DNA from: Spirochaetaceae bacterium
GTDB taxonomy: Bacteria; Spirochaetota; Spirochaetia; SZUA-6; Bin103
Assembly (NCBI GenBank): GCA_028820215.1
Contig: JAPPKD010000079.1
Coordinates: 1 to 64,000, forward strand
Length of the DNA: 64,000 nt
Reading direction: 5' to 3'
Under the pieces are notes generated by a model, which was not told the DNA's origin, made no database searches, and saw nothing but the letters and a program-made list of their open reading frames with translations. This document shows positions 8,074-16,259 of the stretch, piece by piece. The position numbers and the translations under genes were made by a program. The stretch's first letter is position 1, and every line of letters starts with the position of its first letter.

Positions 8074-8989
8074 GCGCGGGCTCGCGCAGCTCTTCCACCA
8101 CGTCCGCAAGACGCCCGCGGAGAAAACGGATCGTCCCCGAGATCGTCTTCGGCACCGACGGCACCACCGTGCCGAAGGAGAGATCGATGTCCGTGCACGG
8201 CCAGTAGGACCAGCTCAGCGCGGTCGCATGCGGCGAGCTGATCGCCACGGTAAGCGGGTCGTCGCCGCCGCGCTCGGTGGTGATGAACTTCCCCTGCGCG
8301 CCGTGCAGCGGGATCTTCTCATCCGGCGCCTCCCGACCTAGCCGGGCGATGGCCTGGCGCTTGAGCCCTGCCTCGCGCTCCTCTTCGGCCAGCGTCACCG
8401 AGCGGATCCAGATCCGCCCCGGATTCGGGATCGCGTGCAGCGGCGTGAGCCGGTCACCATGCAGGACGAACGCCTCCCGGCCGAAGCCCGAGGCCCAGCA
8501 GTGGTTGAAGCAGGCGTGGCAGGAGAGGTCCGGCCACGGCGGCTCTTCGTCGACGCGCACCGTCAGCCGGTAGTCCACCCGGCCGGGACCGGCATCGAAC
8601 CGGCACTCCAGGCTGGCGGCGGGCTCCGGGCTCCGGTAGCGGATGCTGCACGAGCGCTCGCCGCGCGTCTCCCAGGTGAAGTCCCAGGGCTGGATGCCGC
8701 CACGCGCGGGGATGCGGCGTTCCGGATCCGACTGGCAGGCGACCGTGCCCTCGGGCATGTTCAGCGCCCAGCACGCGCCGGGGACCCGGTCCCAGCGGAT
8801 GACCAGGGTGCAGCGGCGGTAGGCGGCGATGCGCTGCCGGTAGGCCGGGTCCCCGTTCCACTCCTCCACGGACCGCGCCACGTCCTCCGTGCCGTCATGC
8901 CGCAGCCGTTCCGCCGTGCGGCCCGCGGGCAGCGGATCTTCGGACTCGATGTCGGGATAGGGCCAGAGCGTGATAGCGTCCGAGCTCAC
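8045..8989 (-). CDS. hypothetical protein of the sugar locus
   Basis: A protein of 314 residues that I do not recognise. GTG 8989 has a strong GAGGAGG ahead of it, which decides the start against longer readings. The sequence is strand-rich with many Trp and Cys residues (YRRCTLVIRWDRVPGACW, CHACFNHCWASGFGRE) and has no signal peptide or membrane helix. It is not clearly related to the paralogous pair at 5455 and 15349. It may be a carbohydrate-binding or hydrolytic beta-sandwich, judged only from its neighbours. Transcribed alone, convergent with the oxidoreductase gene and divergent from the Asp-box genes 80 bases away. Confidence 0.65.
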   Translation of the reverse strand: MSSDAITLWPYPDIESEDPLPAGRTAERLRHDGTEDVARSVEEWNGDPAYRQRIAAYRRCTLVIRWDRVPGACWALNMPEGTVACQSDPERRIPARGGIQPWDFTWETRGERSCSIRYRSPEPAASLECRFDAGPGRVDYRLTVRVDEEPPWPDLSCHACFNHCWASGFGREAFVLHGDRLTPLHAIPNPGRIWIRSVTLAEEEREAGLKRQAIARLGREAPDEKIPLHGAQGKFITTERGGDDPLTVAISSPHATALSWSYWPCTDIDLSFGTVVPSVPKTISGTIRFLRGRLADVVEELREPALTTPGNRAP

Positions 8990-9069
8990 AGGGGTCCTCC
9001 TCGCGCCGGGCTCCGAGCCGCGCCAGTATAGGATCCCGCAACGCTCCGGGTAACGGGAAGGTAGCCGCG

Positions 9070-10197
9070 ATGAAGCACTCGGTGCTGAACAAGAAAGAGG
9101 GCGTCTACACGGGCTGGCCGCTGCCGGCACTGCTCCCCGACGGCCGGCTCACCGTCGTGGTGCAGGTTTCGCACCTGGTCGAGCACTTCGCGCTGGGGGA
9201 GCGCATCACCCTGGTGTCCGACGATCACGGTGAGACCTGGTCGGAGAGCGACGATCCGTCCATTCCCTCCAACTGGCCCGGATCCTCCACCCGCGAGTGT
9301 CACGATCGCTTCGAGGGCGTGCTCGCCAGCGGCCGGTACCTGGCCGCCGGCGGGGTCGGCTGGGAGGTGTGGCCGGCGGAGGACCGCGCGAAGGCGGACG
9401 AGATGGGACTGGCGGTCTTCGACGGCCCCGACCCCGCGACCGACGACCTCATCGTCGGCGGATACCGGCTGTACGTGCAGTGGTCGGACGACCGCGGACG
9501 GTCGTGGCAGCGCCGCGAGTGGACGGTGCCGGGGGCGGTTCGCTTCCTGTCGTTTCCGCGCTCGGCGCCCCTGACCGACGGGACCGTCCTGGTGCCGGCG
9601 TACGACCTGGGCTGGTACAAGGACCGGCTCATCGACACCGTCAACGTGCCCGAAGGCGCGCGCCGCGACGTCCACGCCACCTACGCGATCCGCGTGATCG
9701 GGGGCCAGACGTGCGAGCTGGCCGAGATCCCCGGGGGTGGCTTCGGCAATGAGCTCGCGCTGGTGGAGACGGCGCCGGGCACGGTGCTGGCCCACCTGCG
9801 CGACGACACCACCGGGTATCTCCTGGAGAGCTGGTCGCACGACGGCGGCCGGACGTGGTCACGCGCCCTGCGGACGGAGATCTGGGGCTACCCGCCGCAC
9901 CTGCTGAAGCTGTCCGACGGCAGGATCCTGTGCAGTTACGGCTATCGCCGCGATCCCATGGGGGTGCGGGCCGTGCTTTCGGACGACGGCGGCAGGAGCT
10001 GGGACCTGGAGCACGAGGTGGTATTGCGCGACGACGCCGTGGCGACGTGGGGGAACCCGCTCGGGCAGCACTGCCCGGGCGACCTGGGGTATCCGCTGTC
10101 GGTGGAGCTGCCCGACGGCACGATCTTCACCGCGTACTACTTCGTCGAAGCGGACGGAATCGTCCATGCCGCGGCCACGAGGTGGCGCGCGGACTGA
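9070..10197 (+). CDS. Asp-box (sialidase-fold) protein, first tandem copy
   Basis: A protein of 375 residues with four Asp-box motifs of the form S-x-D-x-G-x-T/S-W: SDDHGETW, SDDRGRSW, SHDGGRTW and SDDGGRSW, the hallmark of sialidase-type beta-propellers. The strongly conserved LLPDGRL and LSDGRIL blade motifs support this. There is no signal peptide, unusual for a secreted sialidase, so a cytoplasmic role on imported oligosaccharide is more likely. The arginine triad of true sialidases cannot be confirmed by eye. Next to a near-duplicate gene and upstream of the ABC binding protein. Confidence 0.8.
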   Translation: MKHSVLNKKEGVYTGWPLPALLPDGRLTVVVQVSHLVEHFALGERITLVSDDHGETWSESDDPSIPSNWPGSSTRECHDRFEGVLASGRYLAAGGVGWEVWPAEDRAKADEMGLAVFDGPDPATDDLIVGGYRLYVQWSDDRGRSWQRREWTVPGAVRFLSFPRSAPLTDGTVLVPAYDLGWYKDRLIDTVNVPEGARRDVHATYAIRVIGGQTCELAEIPGGGFGNELALVETAPGTVLAHLRDDTTGYLLESWSHDGGRTWSRALRTEIWGYPPHLLKLSDGRILCSYGYRRDPMGVRAVLSDDGGRSWDLEHEVVLRDDAVATWGNPLGQHCPGDLGYPLSVELPDGTIFTAYYFVEADGIVHAAATRWRAD

Positions 10198-10208
10198 GGA
10201 GTTACCGC

Positions 10209-11363
10209 ATGAAACACGTGGTGGTGTACAAGAAAGAGGGCCTCTACACGGGCTGGCCGCTGCCGGCCCTCCTCCCCGACGGCAGGCTCACGGTCGTCGT
10301 GCAGGCTTCCCCCCTGGTCGAGCACTACGCGCTCGGGAAGCGCATCACGCTGGTCTCCGACGACCGCGGCGACACGTGGTCGGAGAGCGACGATCCGTCC
10401 ATTCCGTCCAACTGGCCCGGATCCTCCACCCGCGAGCGGCACGATCGCTTCGAAGCCGTCATGCCCGGCGGCCGGTATCTGGCCGCGGGTGGGGTGGGCT
10501 GGCAGGTGTGGCCGGCCTCAGACCGGGCGAAGGCGCACGAGATGGGATTGGCGGTCTTCTACGGCCCGGACTCTGCCACCGACGACCTCATCGTCGGCGG
10601 AAACCGGCTGTACGTGCAGTGGTCGGACGACCGGGGGCGCTCGTGGCAGCGCCGGGAGTGGGCGGTGCCGGGGGCGGTGTGCCTGCTGTCGTTTGCGCGG
10701 TCGGCCCACCTGGCCGATGGGACCGTCCTGGTGCCTGCCTACGACCTGGGCTGGGAAAAGGACAAGATCGTCGACGCCGTCAGGGCGCCATCCGAGGGCC
10801 CGCGCCGCGACGTCCACGGCACCTACGTGATCCGCGTGATCGGGGAGAGCACGTGCGAGCTGGCCGAGGTCCCGGGGGGAGGCTTCGGCAACGAGTTCGC
10901 CGTGGTCGAGACGGCGCCGGGGACGGTCCTTGCCCACCTTCGCGACGACTCCACCGCCGGGCGTCGCACCGATTCCACGGGGTATCTCCTGGAGAGCTGG
11001 TCGCACGACGGCGGCCGGACCTGGTCGCGTGCCGTGAAGAACGGGATCTGGGGCTACCCGCCGCATCTGCTGAAGCTGTCAGACGGCAGGATCCTGTGCA
11101 CCTACGGCTATCGCCGCGACCCCATGGGGATACGCGCCGTGCTGTCGAGCGACGGCGGCAGGAGCTGGGACCTGGAGCACGAGGTCGTGCTGCGCGACGA
11201 CGCCGTGGCGGCGTGGGGGAACCCGCTCGGCCAGCACTGCCCGGGCGACCTGGGGTATCCGCTGTCGGTGGAGCTGCCCGACGGCACCATCTTCACCACC
11301 TACTACTTCGTCGAAGCGGACGGAGTCGTCCATGCCGCGGCCACCAGGTGGCGCCCGGACTGA
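10209..11363 (+). CDS. Asp-box (sialidase-fold) protein, second tandem copy
   Basis: A protein of 384 residues starting at ATG 10209, only 11 bases after the first copy ends. Near-identical blocks run along its length, including the opening YKKEGLYTGWPLPALLPDGR and the four Asp-boxes. It differs by a short insertion near residue 255 (DDSTAGRRTDSTGYLL against DDTTGYLL), between two propeller blades. The frame is open upstream into the first gene, but that extension is not homologous to anything and is rejected. Same expected location and open question of substrate as its twin. Confidence 0.8.
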   Translation: MKHVVVYKKEGLYTGWPLPALLPDGRLTVVVQASPLVEHYALGKRITLVSDDRGDTWSESDDPSIPSNWPGSSTRERHDRFEAVMPGGRYLAAGGVGWQVWPASDRAKAHEMGLAVFYGPDSATDDLIVGGNRLYVQWSDDRGRSWQRREWAVPGAVCLLSFARSAHLADGTVLVPAYDLGWEKDKIVDAVRAPSEGPRRDVHGTYVIRVIGESTCELAEVPGGGFGNEFAVVETAPGTVLAHLRDDSTAGRRTDSTGYLLESWSHDGGRTWSRAVKNGIWGYPPHLLKLSDGRILCTYGYRRDPMGIRAVLSSDGGRSWDLEHEVVLRDDAVAAWGNPLGQHCPGDLGYPLSVELPDGTIFTTYYFVEADGVVHAAATRWRPD

Positions 11364-11405
11364 CGGCGCTCGGGCGGGCTCCGGCGTTCCGGGCCGGGCG
11401 TCTCG

Positions 11406-11470
11406 TTGACAGCGTGCCGGCGATACCTCTAGCCTCGTCTGATTCAGGTACGTTGTACCGACCGGTCAAC
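11406..11470 (+). promoter_or_regulatory. possible promoter and operator ahead of the ABC binding-protein gene
   Basis: A TTGACA stands at 11406-11411 with a weak -10 (TCTAGC or similar) 16-17 bases on. Downstream, 11447-11459 is a perfect inverted repeat GGTAC-GTT-GTACC and 11461-11466 contains the palindrome ACCGGT, a place where a repressor could bind. No regulator gene is in the window to link to it. Read by eye only. Confidence 0.35.
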
Positions 11471-11490
11471 AATTTTCGAGGAGGTGCGTG

Positions 11491-13242
11491 ATGCAGAGAT
11501 TTGCACGCATTGGAGTGATCGCCGCAGCGCTGTCGTTGCTGCTGGCGCCCGCGGTGTTCGGCGCCGGGACCGAGGACGCAGCAGCGGACGAGCGGATGGT
11601 GATCACCTGGCATGGACCCTACGGCGCTGTCGGCGAGATGGGCGAGGAAGGCGAAGGAGATTCCTGGGCCACCAGGCACTTCGAGGAACGCTTCAACGTC
11701 GACATCCAGGGCGACGGGATCGGCTCCAACGAGGGGGAGAAGGTCCAGATCATGCTGGCTTCCGGCGAGTTCCCGGACACCGGCGCCCTGTGGGGCCGCG
11801 GGATCGACCACTACAACGACGGCATCATCCGCCCCATTCCCGTCGCCATGATTCGCGAGCACATGCCCAACTACACCCAGCGCATGGACTCCGAGTACCC
11901 CGACGGCTGGCTGCGCGACCGCAACCCGGACAATCCCGAGGAAGAGGTGCTCGGCATCCAGGGGTTCTCGGCGCAGAACGTCAGCATGGGCTACTTCATC
12001 GCCTTCCGCACCGACTGGGCGGCCAACGTGGGCGCGACGCTGTCGGACTACGAGAGCTCGAAGGTCTCCATCGACGAGTACGGCAGGGTGCACTACTGGC
12101 CCAACCCGGACGGCAGCGCCACCCTGGAGTGGTTCGAGGATCTGCTGATCGGCTTCCGCGACGGTGATCCCGACGGCAACGGCAAGAACGACACCATCCC
12201 CTACGGCGGCGGCGGCGGACCCCGTTACGGCTGGCTGCATTCGCCCATCGCCGGTGCGTTCCAGGCTGCGCTCGAAGGCCGCCGCAACACGCTGGTGGAC
12301 GGCAGGCTCTACACCGAGGAGATCAGCCCCAACTACCGCAAGTACCTGCAGCTCATGGCGCGGTGGTACGCGGACGGACTGCTCGACAAGGAGTTCCTGA
12401 CCATCGACCGCGCCAAGGCGTGGGACAAGGTCCAGGCGGGGCTCACCGCATCGCAGAGCATCCACTACTGGTACTCGGGCCGCGAGGACCGGATGCACCT
12501 CCCGCCCAACAGCTTCGTGCCCGAGGAGGACCTGGGCAAGGCGGAGGTTCCGCTGGTTCAGCCGATCGGTCCGGACGGGTACCGCGGCGGCGGCGCCTAC
12601 ATCCCCAGCCCCTGGTACAACATGAACCAGTACGTCAACGCCGACGTGGACGACGAGAAGCTCAAGGTGATCCTGCAGATCGTCGACGCCGCCTACTTCG
12701 GCACCGCCGAGGACTGGGTCCACCAGCGCTTCGGCAAGGAGGGCGTGCACTTCGACTGGTCGGGCGAGGCGTGGAACTCGACACCGGTCCGGCGGGCGGA
12801 AGAGGACATCACCCCGACCGCGGGCGAGCCGACCGTGGGACCGTTCGTCAACTCCTACCCGCCCAGCGCGTCGGTTGACCGTTTGGTCTTCAACAACGCT
12901 CCCATGATCACCACCTTCCTGGCCGACCACATCCTGGCGCCGGAAGGCATGGCGCGGACGCTGCTGCCGTACCGCTTCGACTCCAAGAGCGAGACGAACC
13001 TGGCCGACCTGTATTCCGAGCACGGCGAGGTGCTCAGCACGCTGACGAGCGAGTTCTCGGCCAAGGCGGTCGTGGGCGAGGTCGACATCAACGACGACGC
13101 CGTCTGGGACGGGTACGTCGCCGACTACCTCAAGTTCGGGGGCGCCGAGATTCTCGACGCGTTGCTCATGACGCCGATCTACGAGAAGTTCAGGAACGGC
13201 GTGACCGAGTACGCCGCCGGTCCGAACGAGAAGTGGTGGTAG
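11491..13242 (+). CDS. extracellular solute-binding protein of a carbohydrate ABC importer (LipO/YtcQ type)
   Basis: A protein of 583 residues starting at ATG 11491 behind GAGGAGG (a GTG directly before it is also in frame). A signal peptide covers about residues 1-24 (ALSLLLAPAVFG) and lacks a lipobox cysteine, so it is probably released to the periplasm by signal peptidase I. Length and motifs (EKVQIMLASGEFPD, GYFIAFRTDW, DGDPDGNGKNDTIPYG) match the large binding proteins that partner LplB/YtcP permeases, known for importing complex or acidic oligosaccharides. The matching permeases are on the opposite strand just downstream. The calcium-loop-like DGDPDGNGKND is typical of this family. Confidence 0.88.
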   Translation: MQRFARIGVIAAALSLLLAPAVFGAGTEDAAADERMVITWHGPYGAVGEMGEEGEGDSWATRHFEERFNVDIQGDGIGSNEGEKVQIMLASGEFPDTGALWGRGIDHYNDGIIRPIPVAMIREHMPNYTQRMDSEYPDGWLRDRNPDNPEEEVLGIQGFSAQNVSMGYFIAFRTDWAANVGATLSDYESSKVSIDEYGRVHYWPNPDGSATLEWFEDLLIGFRDGDPDGNGKNDTIPYGGGGGPRYGWLHSPIAGAFQAALEGRRNTLVDGRLYTEEISPNYRKYLQLMARWYADGLLDKEFLTIDRAKAWDKVQAGLTASQSIHYWYSGREDRMHLPPNSFVPEEDLGKAEVPLVQPIGPDGYRGGGAYIPSPWYNMNQYVNADVDDEKLKVILQIVDAAYFGTAEDWVHQRFGKEGVHFDWSGEAWNSTPVRRAEEDITPTAGEPTVGPFVNSYPPSASVDRLVFNNAPMITTFLADHILAPEGMARTLLPYRFDSKSETNLADLYSEHGEVLSTLTSEFSAKAVVGEVDINDDAVWDGYVADYLKFGGAEILDALLMTPIYEKFRNGVTEYAAGPNEKWW

Positions 13243-13279
13243 CGATCGGCTGACGAACGCGAACGCTCGCAGCACACCA

Positions 13280-13311
13280 CGAGGGGATGGCCGTCCGCGG
13301 CTGTCCCCTCG
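13280..13311. terminator. bidirectional hairpin between convergent ABC genes
   Basis: A 14-pair stem (13280-13293 with 13298-13311, two G-T pairs in the middle) with a TCCG loop lies exactly between the end of the binding-protein gene and the end of the permease gene. There is no long T run, so it may be an imperfect terminator or a 3' stabiliser, but its position suits both directions. Confidence 0.6.
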
Positions 13312-13336
13312 CTTCGTATCCGGCCCCGCGGGGCGG

Positions 13337-14248
13337 TCAGCCTTTCAGCGACCCGATGAAGATGCCCTTGATGAAGTACTTCTGCAGGAAGGGGTACAGG
13401 AGCACGATCGGGCCGATGGTGAGGATGGTCAGGGCGGCCTGAGCCGCCTCGGTCGGCAGGGTCGGCAGGTCCTCGACCGCCCGGAAGCGGTCCACCCCCA
13501 GCAGCGCCTCCTGGATCTGCTGGATCATGCGGCGCAGCAGCGTCTGCAGCACGATCTTGCGCTCGCTGCGGATGTAGATGAGGGCGTCGAACCACGCGTT
13601 CCAGTGACTGACCGCCGTCCACAGCGCCAGCGTCGCGATGATCGGCTTCGACAGCGGCACGATGATGCGGGCCAGGATGGACGGATAGCCGGCGCCGTCC
13701 ACCAGCGCCGCGTCCTCGTACGCGGGGTCGATGGTCATCAGGAAGTTGCGGGCGATGATGATGTAGAAGCCGTTGACGGCCAGCGGCAGGATCAGCGCCC
13801 AGCGGGTGTCGATCAGGCCGAGCCGGCGGATCAGCAGGTAGTTCGGGACCAGCCCGCCGGCGAAGAACAGCGTGATCAGCAGCACGATGGTGAGCAGGTT
13901 GCGCGCGGGCAGGTTGCGCTTGGCGAGCGGGTAGGCGGCCAGCAGCGTCATGGCGACGGCGACGAGCGTTCCCAGCACCGTCCGGTAGATGGAGTTGTAG
14001 TAGGCGACTTGCGCGTTGCCGTACTCGGAGAAGGCGAACTGGTACGCGCCGAAGCTCCACTCGCTGATCCAGAACTTGAAGCCCAGGGACGTGACCTCCT
14101 CGACGGTCGAGAACGAGGTGATCAGCGTCACCCAGAACGGGTAGACGATCGACAGGGCGAACAGGGTCAGAAAGACGTACATGCAGCCGCGCGACAGCCG
14201 GCTGCCGAGCGACGGGTGCAGCGCGCCGAAGGCTCTACCAGATGCCAT
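13337..14248 (-). CDS. carbohydrate ABC transporter permease (YtcP/MalG type)
   Basis: A protein of 303 residues with six membrane spans, beginning around YVFLTLFALSIVYPFWVTLI. The cytoplasmic loop that docks the ATPase carries the EAA-type motif EDAALVDGAGYPSILARIIV about 100 residues before the end, in the usual place. Many related permeases end with an exposed short tail such as IFIGSLKG. Its start overlaps the end of the partner permease gene by 14 bases. Together with the second permease and the binding protein it forms an importer; no ATPase gene is nearby, so a shared MsmX-like ATPase encoded elsewhere is expected. Confidence 0.9.
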   Translation of the reverse strand: MASGRAFGALHPSLGSRLSRGCMYVFLTLFALSIVYPFWVTLITSFSTVEEVTSLGFKFWISEWSFGAYQFAFSEYGNAQVAYYNSIYRTVLGTLVAVAMTLLAAYPLAKRNLPARNLLTIVLLITLFFAGGLVPNYLLIRRLGLIDTRWALILPLAVNGFYIIIARNFLMTIDPAYEDAALVDGAGYPSILARIIVPLSKPIIATLALWTAVSHWNAWFDALIYIRSERKIVLQTLLRRMIQQIQEALLGVDRFRAVEDLPTLPTEAAQAALTILTIGPIVLLYPFLQKYFIKGIFIGSLKG

Positions 14249-15263
14249 ATTCGCTGAAGCGCCTGATGATCATGTTGGCCGCCACCAGCAGGCCGACGTT
14301 GAGGACGCTCTTGAACAGCCCCACGGCGGTGGCGTAGTCGTACTGCCGCTCCAGGATCCCCCGGCGGTAGACGAAGGTGTCGATGATGTCCGCCACCTCG
14401 AACACGAGCGGGTTGTACAGGTTGAGGATCTGGTCGAACCCGGCCTCCATGATCCCGCCGACGTTGAGGATGAACAGCACGACGATGACGGGGATGAGTG
14501 ACGGCACGGTGATCCGCACCGCCATCTGCAGCCGGTTCGCTCCATCGACGGTCGCCGACTCGTAGAGCTCGGGATTGATGCCGGCGATGGCGGCAAGGTA
14601 GACGATCGTCCCCCAGCCGACGCCCTGCCACATGGCGGTGACCACCAGCATCGGCCGGAACAGCCCCTGCGAGTACATGATGACCGGCGCCTCCATGCCC
14701 AGCAGCGTGTAGAGGTAGCCGACGATGCCCCGCTGCGGCGAGAGCATCTCGATGATGATGCCGGAGAGCACCACCCAGGAGAGGAAGTGCGGCAGGTAGG
14801 AGATCGTCTGCACGGTCCGCTTGAAGGCGGAGTTCTGCACCTCGTTGAGGATCAGGGCCAGGATGATCGGTGCCGGGAAGCCGAAGACGAGCTTCAGCAC
14901 GCTGATGATGACGGTGTTGCGGAACAGCCGGGCGAAGTAGGGGTTTTCGAAGAGCTGGCGAAAGTGGTCGAAGCTGTTCCAGGGACTGCCCAATATGCCC
15001 TTGGCGTACCGGTAGTCCACGAACGCGATGCCGATTCCGTAGATGGGGACGTAGCGGAAGATGATCAGGATCACCAGAGGCGCGAGGAACAGAAGGTAGA
15101 GCGCGTACATGCGCTTTGCTCTCCGCCACCTCTCGTTCCGCAGGGCGGATTCGTATGCCTCCTGGATCCGAGCCGGCCGGGCGATCACCTCCGCATACTC
15201 CCTCGCGTCCTCCCTTGCGGAGATCGGCTCGGGCCGTCCTCCGCCGCCACCAAGAGATCGCAC
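14235..15263 (-). CDS. carbohydrate ABC transporter permease (LplB/YtcP partner type)
   Basis: A protein of 342 residues from GTG 15263; the first 50 residues are charged and the true start may be an internal Met before YALYLLFLAPL. Six membrane spans follow. Family motifs include IYGIGIAFVDYR, the LPHFLSWVVLSGI helix, and the EAA loop ELYESATVDGANRLQMAVRI. This is the first permease of the pair typical for large oligosaccharide binding proteins. It follows the unrecognised protein gene at 15349 by 85 bases, and all four genes from 18749 to 13337 could be one transcript. Confidence 0.88.
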   Translation of the reverse strand: MRSLGGGGGRPEPISAREDAREYAEVIARPARIQEAYESALRNERWRRAKRMYALYLLFLAPLVILIIFRYVPIYGIGIAFVDYRYAKGILGSPWNSFDHFRQLFENPYFARLFRNTVIISVLKLVFGFPAPIILALILNEVQNSAFKRTVQTISYLPHFLSWVVLSGIIIEMLSPQRGIVGYLYTLLGMEAPVIMYSQGLFRPMLVVTAMWQGVGWGTIVYLAAIAGINPELYESATVDGANRLQMAVRITVPSLIPVIVVLFILNVGGIMEAGFDQILNLYNPLVFEVADIIDTFVYRRGILERQYDYATAVGLFKSVLNVGLLVAANMIIRRFSEYGIW

Positions 15264-15348
15264 GCTAGCGGCTCGGGCCGGCCGCTGTCAATCGCACTTC
15301 GTGTGGATATTTGGGTGAGGCAATAGGTCGCAGCCGCGCCGGACCGAC

Positions 15349-16251
15349 TCAGCACCGGCTCGCAGCCCGCGTTTCCGCGAACGAGCGGTAGTGCTGCAAG
15401 GGCCGCGACAGGTCGCCGTCGAGCCGCAGCAGCGCCAGCCGCACCCCGACGGTGACCTCGTCGCCGGGCACCAGGTCGTTGCCGAACAGGGACAGGTCGA
15501 AGGCGCTGTAGGGGGCCATGCGGTCGGCCTGGTTCTCGGCGAAGTAGCGGGTGCTGATGGCGTAGCAGTCCCGCGGCCGCGCCATCAGCGCCGCCGCCAG
15601 CCGCTCGCCGGGGTCGGTGAGGAAGGCCAGGCAGTGGGCGTAGTACCGCACCGGGCACATCTGCACGGTGGGGGCGTCCGCCTCGCTGCGGTTCCAGCGT
15701 CCGTCCACGCAGCGCCGGGCCGCGTGCGGATCGCGGGCGAACACCAGCACCGTGCCGCGAAAGACGTCGTTCACCATGGGCACCACCAGGTCGGGGGCGC
15801 CCTCCGGTTCGCCGTAGCGGTTGCCCGTGAGGTAGACGCGCGGACGCAGCGCCGGGTCGAAGTAGCTGGGCAGGAACAGCTCGTAGCCCGCGTACGTGCC
15901 TTCGCTGTGCACCGTAACGCGCAGGTCGATGGCGTCCGCCGCCGGAACGGTGTATCTCGCCACCAGCTCGACCTGGTGCTCGGCGGTGGGCGGCCAGCGG
16001 ATCTCGACCCCGCCGGCGACCGCCGACGTCGAGCGTTCCATGAACCGCGGTTGCCCCATCGCCTGGTGCTGCGCAAAGAGACGGAACAGGTTGAGCGCCG
16101 AGTAGTCGGGGTGGATGAGCTGCCGGCCCGTTCGCTTGTCGATGAGGCTGCCGACGCCGTGGTACGCGCCCGCCGGCTCGATGCGCCCGGCCATCACGTC
16201 CGTGTCGAAGGCGAAGGCGCCGGTCGTGCGATCCGGCTTCAGCTCGAACAT
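15349..16251 (-). CDS. conserved protein of unrecognised family, paralogue of the 5455-6342 gene
   Basis: A protein of 300 residues, started at ATG 16251 only eight bases after the lyase gene ends. It aligns along its full length with the protein at 5455-6342: HGVGSLIDKRTGRQLIHP, NLFRLF, MGQPRFMERS, DLRVTVHS, LPSYFD, DVFRGTVLVFARDPHAARR and DGRWNR. I do not know the family. The conserved ARD-HAARR and DGRW stretches look like functional sites. No signal peptide. Linkage with a heparinase-type lyase here, and with BNR proteins in the other operon, suggests a general role in handling acidic sugars. Confidence 0.7.
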   Translation of the reverse strand: MFELKPDRTTGAFAFDTDVMAGRIEPAGAYHGVGSLIDKRTGRQLIHPDYSALNLFRLFAQHQAMGQPRFMERSTSAVAGGVEIRWPPTAEHQVELVARYTVPAADAIDLRVTVHSEGTYAGYELFLPSYFDPALRPRVYLTGNRYGEPEGAPDLVVPMVNDVFRGTVLVFARDPHAARRCVDGRWNRSEADAPTVQMCPVRYYAHCLAFLTDPGERLAAALMARPRDCYAISTRYFAENQADRMAPYSAFDLSLFGNDLVPGDEVTVGVRLALLRLDGDLSRPLQHYRSFAETRAASRC

Positions 16252-16259
16252 GGCTCCGT

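Noticed and set aside
9855..10208. N-terminal extension of the second Asp-box gene
   Set aside because: It overlaps the first copy in another frame and lacks homology; ATG 10209 gives an exact match to the first copy's start.
11293..13275. A 660-codon frame on the minus strand
   Set aside because: It is the complement of the ABC binding-protein gene, has no protein-like motifs and reflects high GC content.
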